Source of the DNA: an uncultured Collinsella sp.
GTDB taxonomy: Bacteria; Actinomycetota; Coriobacteriia; Coriobacteriales; Coriobacteriaceae
Assembly (NCBI GenBank): GCA_900549025.1
Contig: URMZ01000018.1
Span: 1 to 33,585 of the forward strand
Reading direction: 5' to 3'
Length of the DNA: 33,585 nucleotides
Program-made: the position numbers and the translations under genes
The notes under the pieces: model-generated
The model's database searches: none
Told to the model about the DNA's origin: nothing
The model's input: only the letters and a program-made list of their open reading frames with translations
Part shown: positions 24,054-32,029 of the stretch, one piece after another
Layout: each line of letters starts with the position of its first letter
Position numbering within the stretch: position 1 is the stretch's first letter

Positions 24054-24900
24054 ACTTTGCTGGGGCAATCGGCACCGTGATCTGTGTCACGTAGGTTGTG
24101 GGGTCGTCGCTGATGATGTCGTCGATCAGGGCAATCTCGCGCGAGGGCCCGGCGGGTGTCAGGTTGCGCTCGCGCATATAGCCGAGCAGCTGCTCATAGC
24201 GCGTGCCTGCCTGCCCGTGCGTGCCGCGGAAGCTTATGGTCAGGCATCGCGCGGCGGGCCGCGTCTCGACGTCGCCCACGTAATCATCGGTGTTATCGAG
24301 CAGCAAAAAGACCTCGTCGTAGCCGTCAAAGTCGCCGGCGGCGAGGCGCTCGGCGCTGATCCCAACGCCCAAGTTGCCCAAGAAGACAAAGGTCTCGTGC
24401 TGCCCCTTCTGCAATTGACGAATCTGCCACTCCAGCGCATAGGCGTCGGTAGGATTGACGCGTTCGCGCAGCACGGCGCAGCGAAGTTCGGGCGCATCGA
24501 TTGTGCAAATGGTGTCGAGCTTGGTGTTCAGGGCATCGTGAAGCAGCGCAAGCCGGTTATCGATCTTGCGCGACACGCGTTCGAGCTCGCGGCGCTTGCG
24601 CTCGATGAGCTCCTGCTGCTGAGCCAGCTGCCGCTGCATAAGGTCCACATCGCGCGTGGTCACAAAATCACGGATTTGCGCGAGTGACAAATCGAGAACG
24701 CGCAGGTGGCTGATGGTATTGAGGGTGGAGAGCTGCCGCGATCCGTAGTAGCGGTACCCGCTCGCCGGATCGATGTGCGCCGGGTCCAGTAGGCCCATCT
24801 GCTCGTAATGGCGCAACGTGCCCACGCTCAGGTTAAACAGGCGCGCCACCTCGCCAATGCGGAGCAGGCCCTCGGTATGTTCACTTGGCATGTCGATCAC
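24052..24900 (-). CDS. MerR-family regulator with GyrI-like ligand domain
   Basis: The 282-residue protein has a MerR winged helix at 12-82 (L-R-I-G-E-V-A-R-L-F-N-L-S-V-G-T-L-R-H-Y-E-Q-M-G-L-L), a dimerising coiled coil (about 88-125, Gln/Arg/Glu-rich) and a C-terminal effector domain like those of BmrR/GyrI multidrug-sensing proteins (about 130-275). It starts at GTG 24900 with AAAGGAG seven bases before it; an ATG three codons later is the alternative. It follows the MATE exporter gene by 54 bases on the same strand, so the pair forms an operon in which the regulator probably senses the exported drug and activates the promoter near 26370. Confidence 0.9.
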   Translation of the reverse strand: MIDMPSEHTEGLLRIGEVARLFNLSVGTLRHYEQMGLLDPAHIDPASGYRYYGSRQLSTLNTISHLRVLDLSLAQIRDFVTTRDVDLMQRQLAQQQELIERKRRELERVSRKIDNRLALLHDALNTKLDTICTIDAPELRCAVLRERVNPTDAYALEWQIRQLQKGQHETFVFLGNLGVGISAERLAAGDFDGYDEVFLLLDNTDDYVGDVETRPAARCLTISFRGTHGQAGTRYEQLLGYMRERNLTPAGPSREIALIDDIISDDPTTYVTQITVPIAPAK

Positions 24901-24954
24901 AGGACCGCTCCTTTCAATAGGGTCGGGGAGGGGCGCCAGGCTTGCGTTGCCCCG

Positions 24955-26301
24955 CTACGCCATCAGCTTGTCAAAAGCTCCGCAGCGGTTGAGTACGGTG
25001 AATGCCATCACGCAAATGACTGCCGACAAAATCGATCCGCACGGCGAGGCGATACCCATGGGAAACAACGTATCGGAATAGGCGTTCGACAGCAGCCAGG
25101 CGCCGGGCACGCGAATGAGCGCCACGGCCAGCACGTTGTGCGCAAAGCCGATGTAGCTCTTGCCATACGCAGCGAAAAAGCCGCTAAAGCAAATGTGGAT
25201 GCCGGCAAAGATTGCATCAAAAATATAACTGTGCATATAGCCGGTACCGGCCGCGACCACCGCGGGGTCCTTGGCAAAAAAGCCAATAAACGCCGGCGCC
25301 ACCAGCCACATCAGCACCGTGATCAGGCAGCCGTACACCACCGAGATCGTCATAGCGTCCTTGAGCACCTGACGTGCACGATCGCCCTTGCCCGCGCCGG
25401 CGTTTTGCGCTGTGAGCGCGCTGACGGTGGCACCCATGGAACTCGGCACAATGAACAAAAAGCTGATCATCTTTTCGACCAGGCCCACGGCGGCGGCGTC
25501 GACGAGCCCTCGGTGGTTGGCGATGACGGTGATGAACATAAACGCCACCTGAATGCAGCCGTCCTGCACGGCCACGGGCACGCCGATCTTAAGGATGCTG
25601 CCGAGCACCTCGGGCTGGGGGCGCAGGTCGCTACGCTTAACGTGGATGTTCGTGCGGTGGCTCTTAAGCCACACAAGCGCGAGGGCAACGCTTGCCGTCT
25701 GGGCGGTTACCGTGCCGAGCGCCGCACCCACGGGGCCGAGCCCCATATGCCCGATAAACAGAAAATCGAGCGCGATGTTGATGATGCACGCCACGCCAAT
25801 CACGTACATGGGCGAGCGCGAATCGCCCAGGCCGCGAAAGATGGCTGAAAGAATGTTGTATGCGGCGATAAACGGAATGCCGACAAAGCAGATACGCAGG
25901 TAGGCGGCGGTGCCTTCGACCGCCTCGGGCGGCGTGCCAATGAGCGCCACAACCTGCGGGCATAGTGCAAACAAGATGACGGCCAGTACCACCGAGACGC
26001 CCATAAACAGCGTAATGGTGTTGCCGATGGCGGTCTCGGCGCGATCGAAGCGACGCGAGCCCACGGCGTGGCCGACGATGACCGTCGTTCCCATGGCCAG
26101 GCCCACGAGCGTCACGGTAATGATGTAGAGCGTCTGTGCGCCATTGCCCACGGCGGTGATGCCGGCGGCGCCGCTAAACTGTCCCATCATGTACAGGTCG
26201 GCCATGCCGTAGAGCATCTGCAAAAAGTACGAGAGCATATAGGGCAGGGCAAAGACCGCGATGGTCTTAAGGACATTGCCGCGTGTGAGGTCGTGTTCCA
26301 T
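24955..26301 (-). CDS. MATE-family multidrug/Na+ or H+ antiporter
   Basis: The 448-residue inner-membrane protein has 12 predicted helices in two related halves. The first half opens with I-A-V-F-A-L-P-Y-M-L-S-Y-F-L-Q-M-L-Y-G-M-A-D and contains G-N-G-A-Q-T; both halves carry R-x-x-x-x-x-A-G/G-D-S-R-S turns typical of MATE exporters (NorM/DinF-like group). ATG 26301 begins at the family N-terminus; the frame is open further upstream but would run through the promoter. A Shine-Dalgarno is weak (GAAAG). Co-transcription with the downstream MerR-GyrI gene points to drug efflux. No unusual residues noted. Confidence 0.93.
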   Translation of the reverse strand: MEHDLTRGNVLKTIAVFALPYMLSYFLQMLYGMADLYMMGQFSGAAGITAVGNGAQTLYIITVTLVGLAMGTTVIVGHAVGSRRFDRAETAIGNTITLFMGVSVVLAVILFALCPQVVALIGTPPEAVEGTAAYLRICFVGIPFIAAYNILSAIFRGLGDSRSPMYVIGVACIINIALDFLFIGHMGLGPVGAALGTVTAQTASVALALVWLKSHRTNIHVKRSDLRPQPEVLGSILKIGVPVAVQDGCIQVAFMFITVIANHRGLVDAAAVGLVEKMISFLFIVPSSMGATVSALTAQNAGAGKGDRARQVLKDAMTISVVYGCLITVLMWLVAPAFIGFFAKDPAVVAAGTGYMHSYIFDAIFAGIHICFSGFFAAYGKSYIGFAHNVLAVALIRVPGAWLLSNAYSDTLFPMGIASPCGSILSAVICVMAFTVLNRCGAFDKLMA

Positions 26302-26341
26302 GGGCGGGGCTTTCTGGCTGGGTTTGTTTACGTACCAGTGT

Positions 26342-26372
26342 AGTGAAAACCCTATAACGATTGTAGAGTCAA
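26342..26372 (-). promoter_or_regulatory. MerR-type operator/promoter of the MATE-merR operon
   Basis: On the minus strand TTGACT (26372-26367) is followed by the imperfect palindrome CTACAATCGTTATAG, the arrangement of MerR-activated promoters where the operator sits between the -35 and -10. Two -10 candidates exist: TTCACT at spacing 19, the classic MerR distance, or TACACT at spacing 24. Confidence 0.5.
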
Positions 26373-26451
26373 GGTTTGTGTTGACAGTGGGGCGAAAATA
26401 GTCACGCTCCAAGCACGATCCTTTGGCCCTCTGCGCCCCTCACCTCGCCTC

Positions 26452-26519
26452 AAACCATCACAACATTCGACGTTTTTTGCCAAAAACGGGAAAAGCATCG
26501 AATGTTGTGATGGTTTTTC
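26452..26519. repeat. 19-bp-arm hairpin repeat, copy 1
   Basis: AAACCATCACAACATTCGA (26452-26470) is perfectly inverted at 26498-26516 and followed by T-rich sequence. The loop carries GTTTTTTGCCAAAAACGGGAAAAGC, written here only as a 27-base loop with GCCAAAAACGG at its centre. The arm and loop recur almost unchanged at 27694-27756. Confidence 0.8.
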
Positions 26520-26617
26520 TGCCACTCGACCGGGTGGAATCGCTTTCTTGCGCACGAAGGTGTGCGGACCCGTGAGCAGGGGAATAAGGTTGGTTATCCG
26601 ACTCCATTGGAGGGCTC

Positions 26618-27655
26618 ATGGACCTGCCGATCGTCCTGTCCCATAAGACTGCCTGGCTGTACCACAACGTGGCGCGTCCGTCCGAGCCGCTCTCGCGAGC
26701 AAGCAGTCTATACGATGAGGACTCGCTTGCTAACGAGGCGGAACCGACCGCGAGCCTGCCCAAATTGGGACTCGATGCCAAGGGGCTGAGGGCTTCAACG
26801 GCGGTTGGGATCGTTGCCGACCATCTGGTTTCTCTTGGTATTCCACGAGAAGAGCTCGATCATATCGATACGCTCGTCAACTTCGATTTTGAGCGCTCGA
26901 CGCCGGCTGGATTTAGGTGCCACGTGTTTGGAGCGCCGGTACCTCCAGGTCATCTTATCGAGGTGGCAGAGGGCCTTCTAGTGGTTGATGAGGCCATGTG
27001 CTTTGTCCAAGCGGGTTCGTGGATGAGTGAGCCCGAGCAGCTGGAATATGGGTATGAAATCTGTGCCCGATACCATTTGAATCATCTGTCGACAGGCGAT
27101 TATATCGAGATAGGGCAGAGGTATACCGTTGCCGATTTGATTGCTTATTGCAATGAGAACCGATCTCGTCAGGGGGCCATACGCGCGGCCGCCGTGCTCA
27201 AGCGCGTGCACGATGGCGCGCGATCGCCTATGGAGACGGCCACCGCAATCATGGTCGTAGCAAAACGTTCCCAGGGAGGGCTGGGATACGCCAAGATCGA
27301 GCTCAACCATCGGGTGGATGTTCCCAATGAGTTCAGATATCTCGCTAAGGCCGGGTATTTCGAGATCGACGTATATGCGCCTGCGAGCGGTACGGGGATT
27401 GAATACAACGGCTCGGACCATCTTGATAAACAGCGCAGCGCGTCGGATGCGGAGCGTATGACCGTGCTGAGCGCACTGGGCTTTAGGATGATCGTCCTCA
27501 CCGGGACTCAGTTTGCCCACCAGCTGCAATTGCATCGGGCGATGAATGCCATCGCGCTCGCTATGGGTCTCAAGTGCGACCGAAGCGAAGCGTTCCAGAA
27601 ACGGCAGAACGATCTGCGAGAATTCGTGATTCGGCACTGGGACGGCGGCCTTTAG
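26618..27655 (+). CDS. Predicted restriction-endonuclease-fold protein (DUF559/AbiEi-like)
   Basis: I do not recognise a named gene. The 345-residue protein has an N-terminal region of about 200 residues that looks like those of AbiEi-type or actinobacterial DUF559-containing proteins, then a C-terminal domain with S-P-M-E-T (203-207), E-I-D-V-Y-A-P (249-255), G-I-E-Y-N-G-S-D-H (260-268), Arg280 and L-G-F-R-M-I-V-L-T. This order fits a PD-(D/E)xK fold with Asp251, Glu262 and Glu207 as likely acidic residues; the residue usually Asp in E-Y-D-G is Asn264. A defence or antitoxin role is inference. The gene stands alone between two near-identical hairpin repeats (26452 and 27694), with no partner toxin visible. 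The Shine-Dalgarno is GGAGG, eight bases before ATG 26618. Confidence 0.7.
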   Translation: MDLPIVLSHKTAWLYHNVARPSEPLSRASSLYDEDSLANEAEPTASLPKLGLDAKGLRASTAVGIVADHLVSLGIPREELDHIDTLVNFDFERSTPAGFRCHVFGAPVPPGHLIEVAEGLLVVDEAMCFVQAGSWMSEPEQLEYGYEICARYHLNHLSTGDYIEIGQRYTVADLIAYCNENRSRQGAIRAAAVLKRVHDGARSPMETATAIMVVAKRSQGGLGYAKIELNHRVDVPNEFRYLAKAGYFEIDVYAPASGTGIEYNGSDHLDKQRSASDAERMTVLSALGFRMIVLTGTQFAHQLQLHRAMNAIALAMGLKCDRSEAFQKRQNDLREFVIRHWDGGL

Positions 27656-27693
27656 GGACGCTTTGGTCCTTCTACGGGGTGCTGTGGGCAGGC

Positions 27694-27756
27694 AAACCAT
27701 CACAACATTCGACGTTTTTTGCCAAAAACGGGAAAAGCATCGAATGTTGTGATGGT
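27694..27756. repeat. 19-bp-arm hairpin repeat, copy 2
   Basis: The left arm 27694-27712 is identical to copy 1, and the loop is also the same. The right arm 27740-27756 lacks only the last two pairs. It could terminate the nuclease-fold gene and separates it from moaA. Confidence 0.8.
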
Positions 27757-27888
27757 CTGTGTTGAGGATGGGCTTGGAAAGTCCGTTTTGCTCGAAGCGA
27801 CCTGTCCTGTCGTACGGGTGTCGGCATGATTCTCTCGTGGGGTATTATGTTTTCCGAAGAATAAAACGCCGCGTGAGGGGAGGGCTGC

Positions 27889-28944
27889 GTGGACGGGTAC
27901 GTGCAACATGACGGTTTTGGCCGCGATATCAACTACCTACGCATTGCCGTTACCGACAAGTGCAATTTCCGCTGCATCTATTGCATGCCGGCCGATGGCG
28001 TGGCGCCCCGCGCGCACGACGAGCTGCTCAGCGCTGAGGAAATCGCCCGCTTTGTGCGCTTGGTGGCGGGGGAGGGCATTCGCCGCGTGCGTCTGACGGG
28101 CGGCGAGCCGCTGGTCAGCCGCCGTATCATCCCGCTCATTCGCGACATCCGCGCGATTCCGCAGATCGAGGACATCTCGCTTACCACCAACGGCGCCCTG
28201 CTGCCCAAGCTGGCGCCGCAGCTCAAAGACGTCGGGCTCAACCGCGTCAACATCTCGCTCGATACGCTCGACCCTACGCTGTTTGGAAAGATCACGCGTC
28301 TGGGCCGGCTTGAGCAGACCATGGCTGGCATCGACGCGGCGCTGGCTTGGGGCTTTGAGCCCGTTAAGGTCAACTGCGTTGTGGTGCGCCGGCTCAACCA
28401 GGATGTGGCAGCCCTTGCGCGCCTGACCGTCGACCGCCCCATCCACCTGCGCTTTATCGAATACATGCCCATCGGCGACGAGCGCACGAGCTCGCATTGC
28501 GCTGTGGACCCGCATGCGCCCGCGCTCAATCCCGAACTGTGGGACGCGAGCGACACCGTGCCGAGTGACGAGCTGCGGGCGCGCATCAATGCCGGGGCCG
28601 CGGCGGTGGGACTGGGCGAGCTCGAGCCGCTCGACATCAACGACGCTCCTGCCGGCGCGGGTCCTGCGCGCTATTGGCACTTTCCGGGCGCGGCGGGAAC
28701 GGTCGGCTTTATCAGCGCCATGTCCAACCATTTTTGTGCGAATTGCAACCGTCTGCGCCTGACGGCCGATGGCAGCGTGCGTCCGTGCCTGTTCAGTGAT
28801 GCCGAGTATTCGGTGCGCGACGCCCTGCGCCGTGGTGATGATATGCAGGTACTTTCGATTTGGCGCGATGCCGTGGCCCACAAACCGCAGGAACACGCGA
28901 TAATTGAGGGCACGCAACGATTTATGTCCCAAATCGGAGGATGA
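27889..28944 (+). CDS. moaA: GTP 3',8-cyclase MoaA (molybdenum cofactor synthesis)
   Basis: This radical-SAM enzyme performs the first step of molybdopterin synthesis, turning GTP into the 3',8-cyclo intermediate. The N-terminal cluster motif is C25-x3-C29-x2-C32 (C-N-F-R-C-I-Y-C), with G-G-E-P following at the SAM site. The C-terminal cluster has Cys283, Cys286 and Cys300 (F-C-A-N-C-N-R-L-R-L, then R-P-C-L-F). The chain ends in the conserved Gly-Gly needed for catalysis. The 351-residue length is normal. It begins at GTG 27889 after GAGGGGAGGG. A TATTAT -10 lies at 27843-27848. The stop codon is four bases before the next start, so it is translationally coupled with the MoaC-MobB gene. Confidence 0.97.
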   Translation: MDGYVQHDGFGRDINYLRIAVTDKCNFRCIYCMPADGVAPRAHDELLSAEEIARFVRLVAGEGIRRVRLTGGEPLVSRRIIPLIRDIRAIPQIEDISLTTNGALLPKLAPQLKDVGLNRVNISLDTLDPTLFGKITRLGRLEQTMAGIDAALAWGFEPVKVNCVVVRRLNQDVAALARLTVDRPIHLRFIEYMPIGDERTSSHCAVDPHAPALNPELWDASDTVPSDELRARINAGAAAVGLGELEPLDINDAPAGAGPARYWHFPGAAGTVGFISAMSNHFCANCNRLRLTADGSVRPCLFSDAEYSVRDALRRGDDMQVLSIWRDAVAHKPQEHAIIEGTQRFMSQIGG

Positions 28945-28948
28945 TCAT

Positions 28949-30253
28949 ATGGCCAAGAGCAGGTACGCCGATGCCACCAAGGCCGCTCGCAGGGCCGCGA
29001 TGTCTGCCCATAATGCCATGGCTGCGGCGAATGCTGACAGCGCCGACGCGTCCGCGCAGCCGACTGCCAGTGCTGCTACCGAGCCCGCCCGCGACGCCCG
29101 TCGCGACGAGCTGACGCATGTGGATGCCAAGGGTGAGGTGCGCATGGTCGACGTGTCCGACAAGGCCGAGACCCATCGCATCGCCATCGCCGAGGGCACC
29201 ATCCTCATGCACCCTGAGACGCAGGCTATGGTGCTGCAGGACCGCGCCAAGAAGGGCGACGTGCTTGCCTGCGCGCGCGTGGCGGGTATTATGGCCATCA
29301 AGCGCACGAGTGACATCATCCCCATGTGCCATCCGTTGCTCATTACCAAGAGCAAGTGCGATATTGCGCCCATTGCCCCGGCGGGGACGCCTGTCGAGAA
29401 CGTGCCCGAGGGCTGGGCGCCGGCGCGCGCGGACGGGCAGGTTGGCTTTCACGTACTGGTTACGGCCGGCGTGACGGGCAAGACGGGTATCGAGATGGAG
29501 GCCCTGACCGGCGCGAGTGCCGCGTGTCTAACCATCTACGACATGTGCAAGGCGGTTGATCGCGGCATGGAGATCGTCGACGTGCGCCTGCTGCACAAGG
29601 AGGGCGGCCGCTCGGGCGTATGGGACCGCGCAGAGCGTCAGGCCGCTGCTGTTGAGGCCGTGGGAGCCGCAGGCGACGCACCCGCGAGCGCACCCGTCGC
29701 CGTTGCGCCTGCAGCTCCGGCCCCGGCCGTTCCCGCGATCGCGTTTATCGGCTACCAAAACTCGGGCAAGACTACGCTCGTCGAGAAGGTCATTGCCGAG
29801 CTCACTCGCCGCGGCCTGCGCGTGGGGTCGCTCAAGCATCATGGGCATCACGGCTTCGATATCGATGTGCCCGCTAAAGATACGTGGCGCCATCACCAGG
29901 CCGGATCCAAGCATGTGGGCCTCATCTGCGCCACGCGCTGGGCGGAGTACGCCGACACGCGCGAGGAGGACGAGATGCCCGCGCGCGAGCTGCTGTCGCG
30001 TTACAACGATGTCGACGTGGTGATCATCGAGGGTTACAAGACCGAGGGCTTCGACAACATCGTCGTCGCGCGATCGGGTGTCGACCGTCTGCGCGGCAAG
30101 AGCTCGCTCGACCTGGTCGACGGCCACACGCTGGCCCTTGCCTGCAACGAGGCCCTGGCGCGTCAGGCCTTCGATGCCGGCTTTGCGACCCGAGCCATCA
30201 ACATCAACGACGCTCGAGCCATCTGCGATCTGATCCAAGATCATCTGGCCTAA
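28949..30253 (+). CDS. MoaC-MobB fusion protein
   Basis: The 434-residue protein joins two cofactor enzymes. Residues 1-52 are an Ala-rich extension. Residues about 53-227 are MoaC, cyclic pyranopterin monophosphate synthase, with T-H-V-D, the motif M-C-H-P-L (126-130), E-M-E-A-L-T-G (182-188) and Y-D-M-C-K-A-V-D. A linker rich in Ala and Pro (230-262) leads to MobB, the GTP-binding protein that aids guanine dinucleotide attachment, with P-loop GYQNSGKTT (268-276), L-K-H-H-G-H-H-G, and V-I-I-E-G-Y-K. MoaC acts directly after MoaA, whose gene precedes it by four bases. I chose ATG 28949, eight bases after CGGAGG. Other Mo genes are not in the window. Confidence 0.95.
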   Translation: MAKSRYADATKAARRAAMSAHNAMAAANADSADASAQPTASAATEPARDARRDELTHVDAKGEVRMVDVSDKAETHRIAIAEGTILMHPETQAMVLQDRAKKGDVLACARVAGIMAIKRTSDIIPMCHPLLITKSKCDIAPIAPAGTPVENVPEGWAPARADGQVGFHVLVTAGVTGKTGIEMEALTGASAACLTIYDMCKAVDRGMEIVDVRLLHKEGGRSGVWDRAERQAAAVEAVGAAGDAPASAPVAVAPAAPAPAVPAIAFIGYQNSGKTTLVEKVIAELTRRGLRVGSLKHHGHHGFDIDVPAKDTWRHHQAGSKHVGLICATRWAEYADTREEDEMPARELLSRYNDVDVVIIEGYKTEGFDNIVVARSGVDRLRGKSSLDLVDGHTLALACNEALARQAFDAGFATRAININDARAICDLIQDHLA

Positions 30254-30292
30254 AACCTGCCAAAAAGGGACAGGATTCTTTTGGCAGGTTTT
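30252..30292 (+). terminator. Terminator after moaC-mobB (GGGACAGG-loop family)
   Basis: AAAACCTGCCAAAA (30252-30265) and TTTTGGCAGGTTTT (30279-30292) form a perfect 14-bp stem with loop AGGGACAGGATTC. The stop codon lies within the left arm. Confidence 0.85.
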
Positions 30293-30311
30293 ATCTGGGC
30301 AAACGTCATTT

Positions 30312-30349
30312 CCACCACAAAGGGGCCAGGCACCTTTGTGGTGGTTTTT
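30312..30349 (+). terminator. Second tandem terminator (GGGACAGG-loop family)
   Basis: CCACCACAAAGG (30312-30323) and CCTTTGTGGTGG (30333-30344) form a perfect stem, loop GGCCAGGCA, then T5. Confidence 0.85.
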
Positions 30350-30440
30350 GCTTTGGTAGATGCGTGGGGCATGCCTTACAATCTACCAAGTAGTTCATGA
30401 CGGGCGAAAAACGGGGAGAAGGGGCCTGATGCGTCCTTAA

Positions 30441-30508
30441 TGTTTCATGCGGATAGATTGATTTGACAGACGGTGGCGAATTCCCGCCGCCCGTATTCGT
30501 ATGAAACA
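30441..30508. promoter_or_regulatory. Imperfect 15-bp inverted repeat around a TTGACA element, before the MFS gene
   Basis: TGTTTCATGCGGATA (30441-30455) is inverted at 30494-30508 at 13 of 15 positions. TTGACA (30463-30468) lies between. No convincing -10 is spaced at 16-18. A further 8-bp repeat, TTGGTAGA with TCTACCAA, lies upstream around 30355-30386. It is a probable operator. Confidence 0.4.
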
Positions 30509-30518
30509 AGGAGTCTCC

Positions 30519-31805
30519 ATGCTCTCCCCTTTTTTCTCAAAGCCTCAATCATCGCTGTCCGTCCAGGCCAAGCACCTGGTGGCGATACGCTTTCTCATCT
30601 ACACTGGCTTTCAGACGAGTTATTTTATCGGCGTCATCGGAACGCTCACCTATGCGGACGATGCCTCGGTCGTGGCGACATCGCTGGCCGTCCTGTTTAT
30701 GAATGTATTTGTGATCCTGGGATCCTTTGCGGGCGGCGCTGCGCTCGACGCATGGGGTCCGCGCCGCCATTTCTTGCTGAGCATCGTCGGCGCTCTCGCA
30801 ACTGGCGCGGCGATCCTCGTCTTTGGCAGTGCGACCGGTATCGTCCTGCTCGGCGCGGTGCTCCTGGGCTTTGCGTTGGGGTTCGCCCAGCCCATCGCCA
30901 CATCCTATCCGGCCTACCTCACCGACGATCCTGTCGAGCTCAAAGACATCAACTCCGCCATCGCCATGTTTTCAAACGTGAGTATCATCGTTGGCCCCAC
31001 GCTGGGCGGCTTTGTCGCGGCGGCTACATCGTCACGTGCGGTGTTCGTGCTCATGATGATCTTTACCGTACTGGCGCTCGTCGCCGGTTGGGGCTTTAGG
31101 CCGCAAGCGGGTCGCGTCGCCGCGCGCGAAAGCGATCTCGCGGAAAGCGGTGCGACGGCAAGTACTGCCAGCCAAAGCTCCAACCCCAGCACGTTCGCCT
31201 GCGTCACCTTCGCGACCAGCATCAAGACAGTCTTCACCAACAGCGTCCTCGCCCTGCTCTTCTGCATCATCTTCCTCTCGAACTTTGGCTATGGCGCCTT
31301 CGATCCGCTGGAGTCGTTCTTCTATCGCAATGTCCTGCACGTCGGAGTCGAGTGGATGGGCTGGCTCTCGTCGGCCAGTGGTGTGGGCGCGGTACTGGGC
31401 GCCGTGGTCGCGCTCCGCTTGCCGCCGCGCTTCGTCAGCCTCAAAACGCTGCTCGTGGCACTCATGTCCGTGGGCGTGGGAAGTCTGATTTATGTGGGGA
31501 CACCGTACGTGGGCGTGGCCCTTATCGGCCAGATTGCCCTGGGCGTGGCCTGGGGCGTCGTCAACCCGCTCCACAACACGATCGTGCAAACGACGGCCCC
31601 GCTCGAGCAGCTCGGTCGCGTGAACTCGGTCATGGGTTTTGGCAACATGTTCGCCGGCGTGGCCCCGCTGGCGATTGCCCCGTGGCTGGCGGCGACGTTT
31701 GGCGTGCAGCAGACGCTCGTTGGTGCGGGCATGGTCGTGACGGCGGTTCCCGCGGCGTTGCTGCTGTTTGGACGCCGGCATTTTGATCGTGCCGCGAGGC
31801 GGTGA
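30519..31805 (+). CDS. MFS transporter (12-helix exporter type)
   Basis: The 428-residue membrane protein has about 12 helices in two halves, with a long Ser/Ala-rich cytoplasmic loop (about 205-235) between them. The motif-A-like turn after helix 2 is D-A-W-G-P-R-R-H (about 79-86), and helix 5 has I-V-G-P-T-L-G-G. It resembles MFS members of the macrolide-efflux and enterobactin-exporter type, but substrate cannot be read from sequence. Start: ATG 30519 has AAGGAG five bases before it; the in-frame ATG at 30501 lies upstream of that ribosome site. The gene is flanked by terminators and followed by a third copy of the hairpin repeat seen at 26452. Confidence 0.88.
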   Translation: MLSPFFSKPQSSLSVQAKHLVAIRFLIYTGFQTSYFIGVIGTLTYADDASVVATSLAVLFMNVFVILGSFAGGAALDAWGPRRHFLLSIVGALATGAAILVFGSATGIVLLGAVLLGFALGFAQPIATSYPAYLTDDPVELKDINSAIAMFSNVSIIVGPTLGGFVAAATSSRAVFVLMMIFTVLALVAGWGFRPQAGRVAARESDLAESGATASTASQSSNPSTFACVTFATSIKTVFTNSVLALLFCIIFLSNFGYGAFDPLESFFYRNVLHVGVEWMGWLSSASGVGAVLGAVVALRLPPRFVSLKTLLVALMSVGVGSLIYVGTPYVGVALIGQIALGVAWGVVNPLHNTIVQTTAPLEQLGRVNSVMGFGNMFAGVAPLAIAPWLAATFGVQQTLVGAGMVVTAVPAALLLFGRRHFDRAARR

Positions 31806-31870
31806 AAACCATCACAACATCCGATGAAAACCGCGATTTTGCCGAATAACGTCGAATGTTGTGATGGTTT
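31805..31870. repeat. 19-bp-arm hairpin repeat, copy 3, with different loop
   Basis: The arms 31806-31824 and 31852-31870 match those of the copies at 26452 and 27694 with one C/T change in the left arm, but the loop sequence is unrelated to theirs. It sits directly after the MFS stop codon and overlaps its end. Confidence 0.75.
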
Positions 31871-31902
31871 GCGCCCCGGGCCAGGCCACTCTACGGGTCT
31901 GG

Positions 31903-31940
31903 CCACCACAAAGGGGCCAGGCACCTTTGTGGTGGTTTTT
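31903..31940 (+). terminator. Hairpin terminator (GGGACAGG-loop family)
   Basis: The stem CCACCACAAAGG (31903-31914) with 31924-31935, its loop and T5 tail match the hairpin at 30312, showing that this is a dispersed repeat used as a terminator. Confidence 0.8.
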
Positions 31941-32029
31941 GCTTTGACAGGCCGCGCCTGCGCCTTGGTATACCATGTACACCATTTCCGACCACATTCA
32001 GCACCGCCGAACAACCCAGAAAGGCCCCC

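Noticed and set aside
24808..25848. Plus-strand frame across the merR/MATE genes
   Set aside because: His/Arg-rich shadow of the membrane protein on the minus strand.
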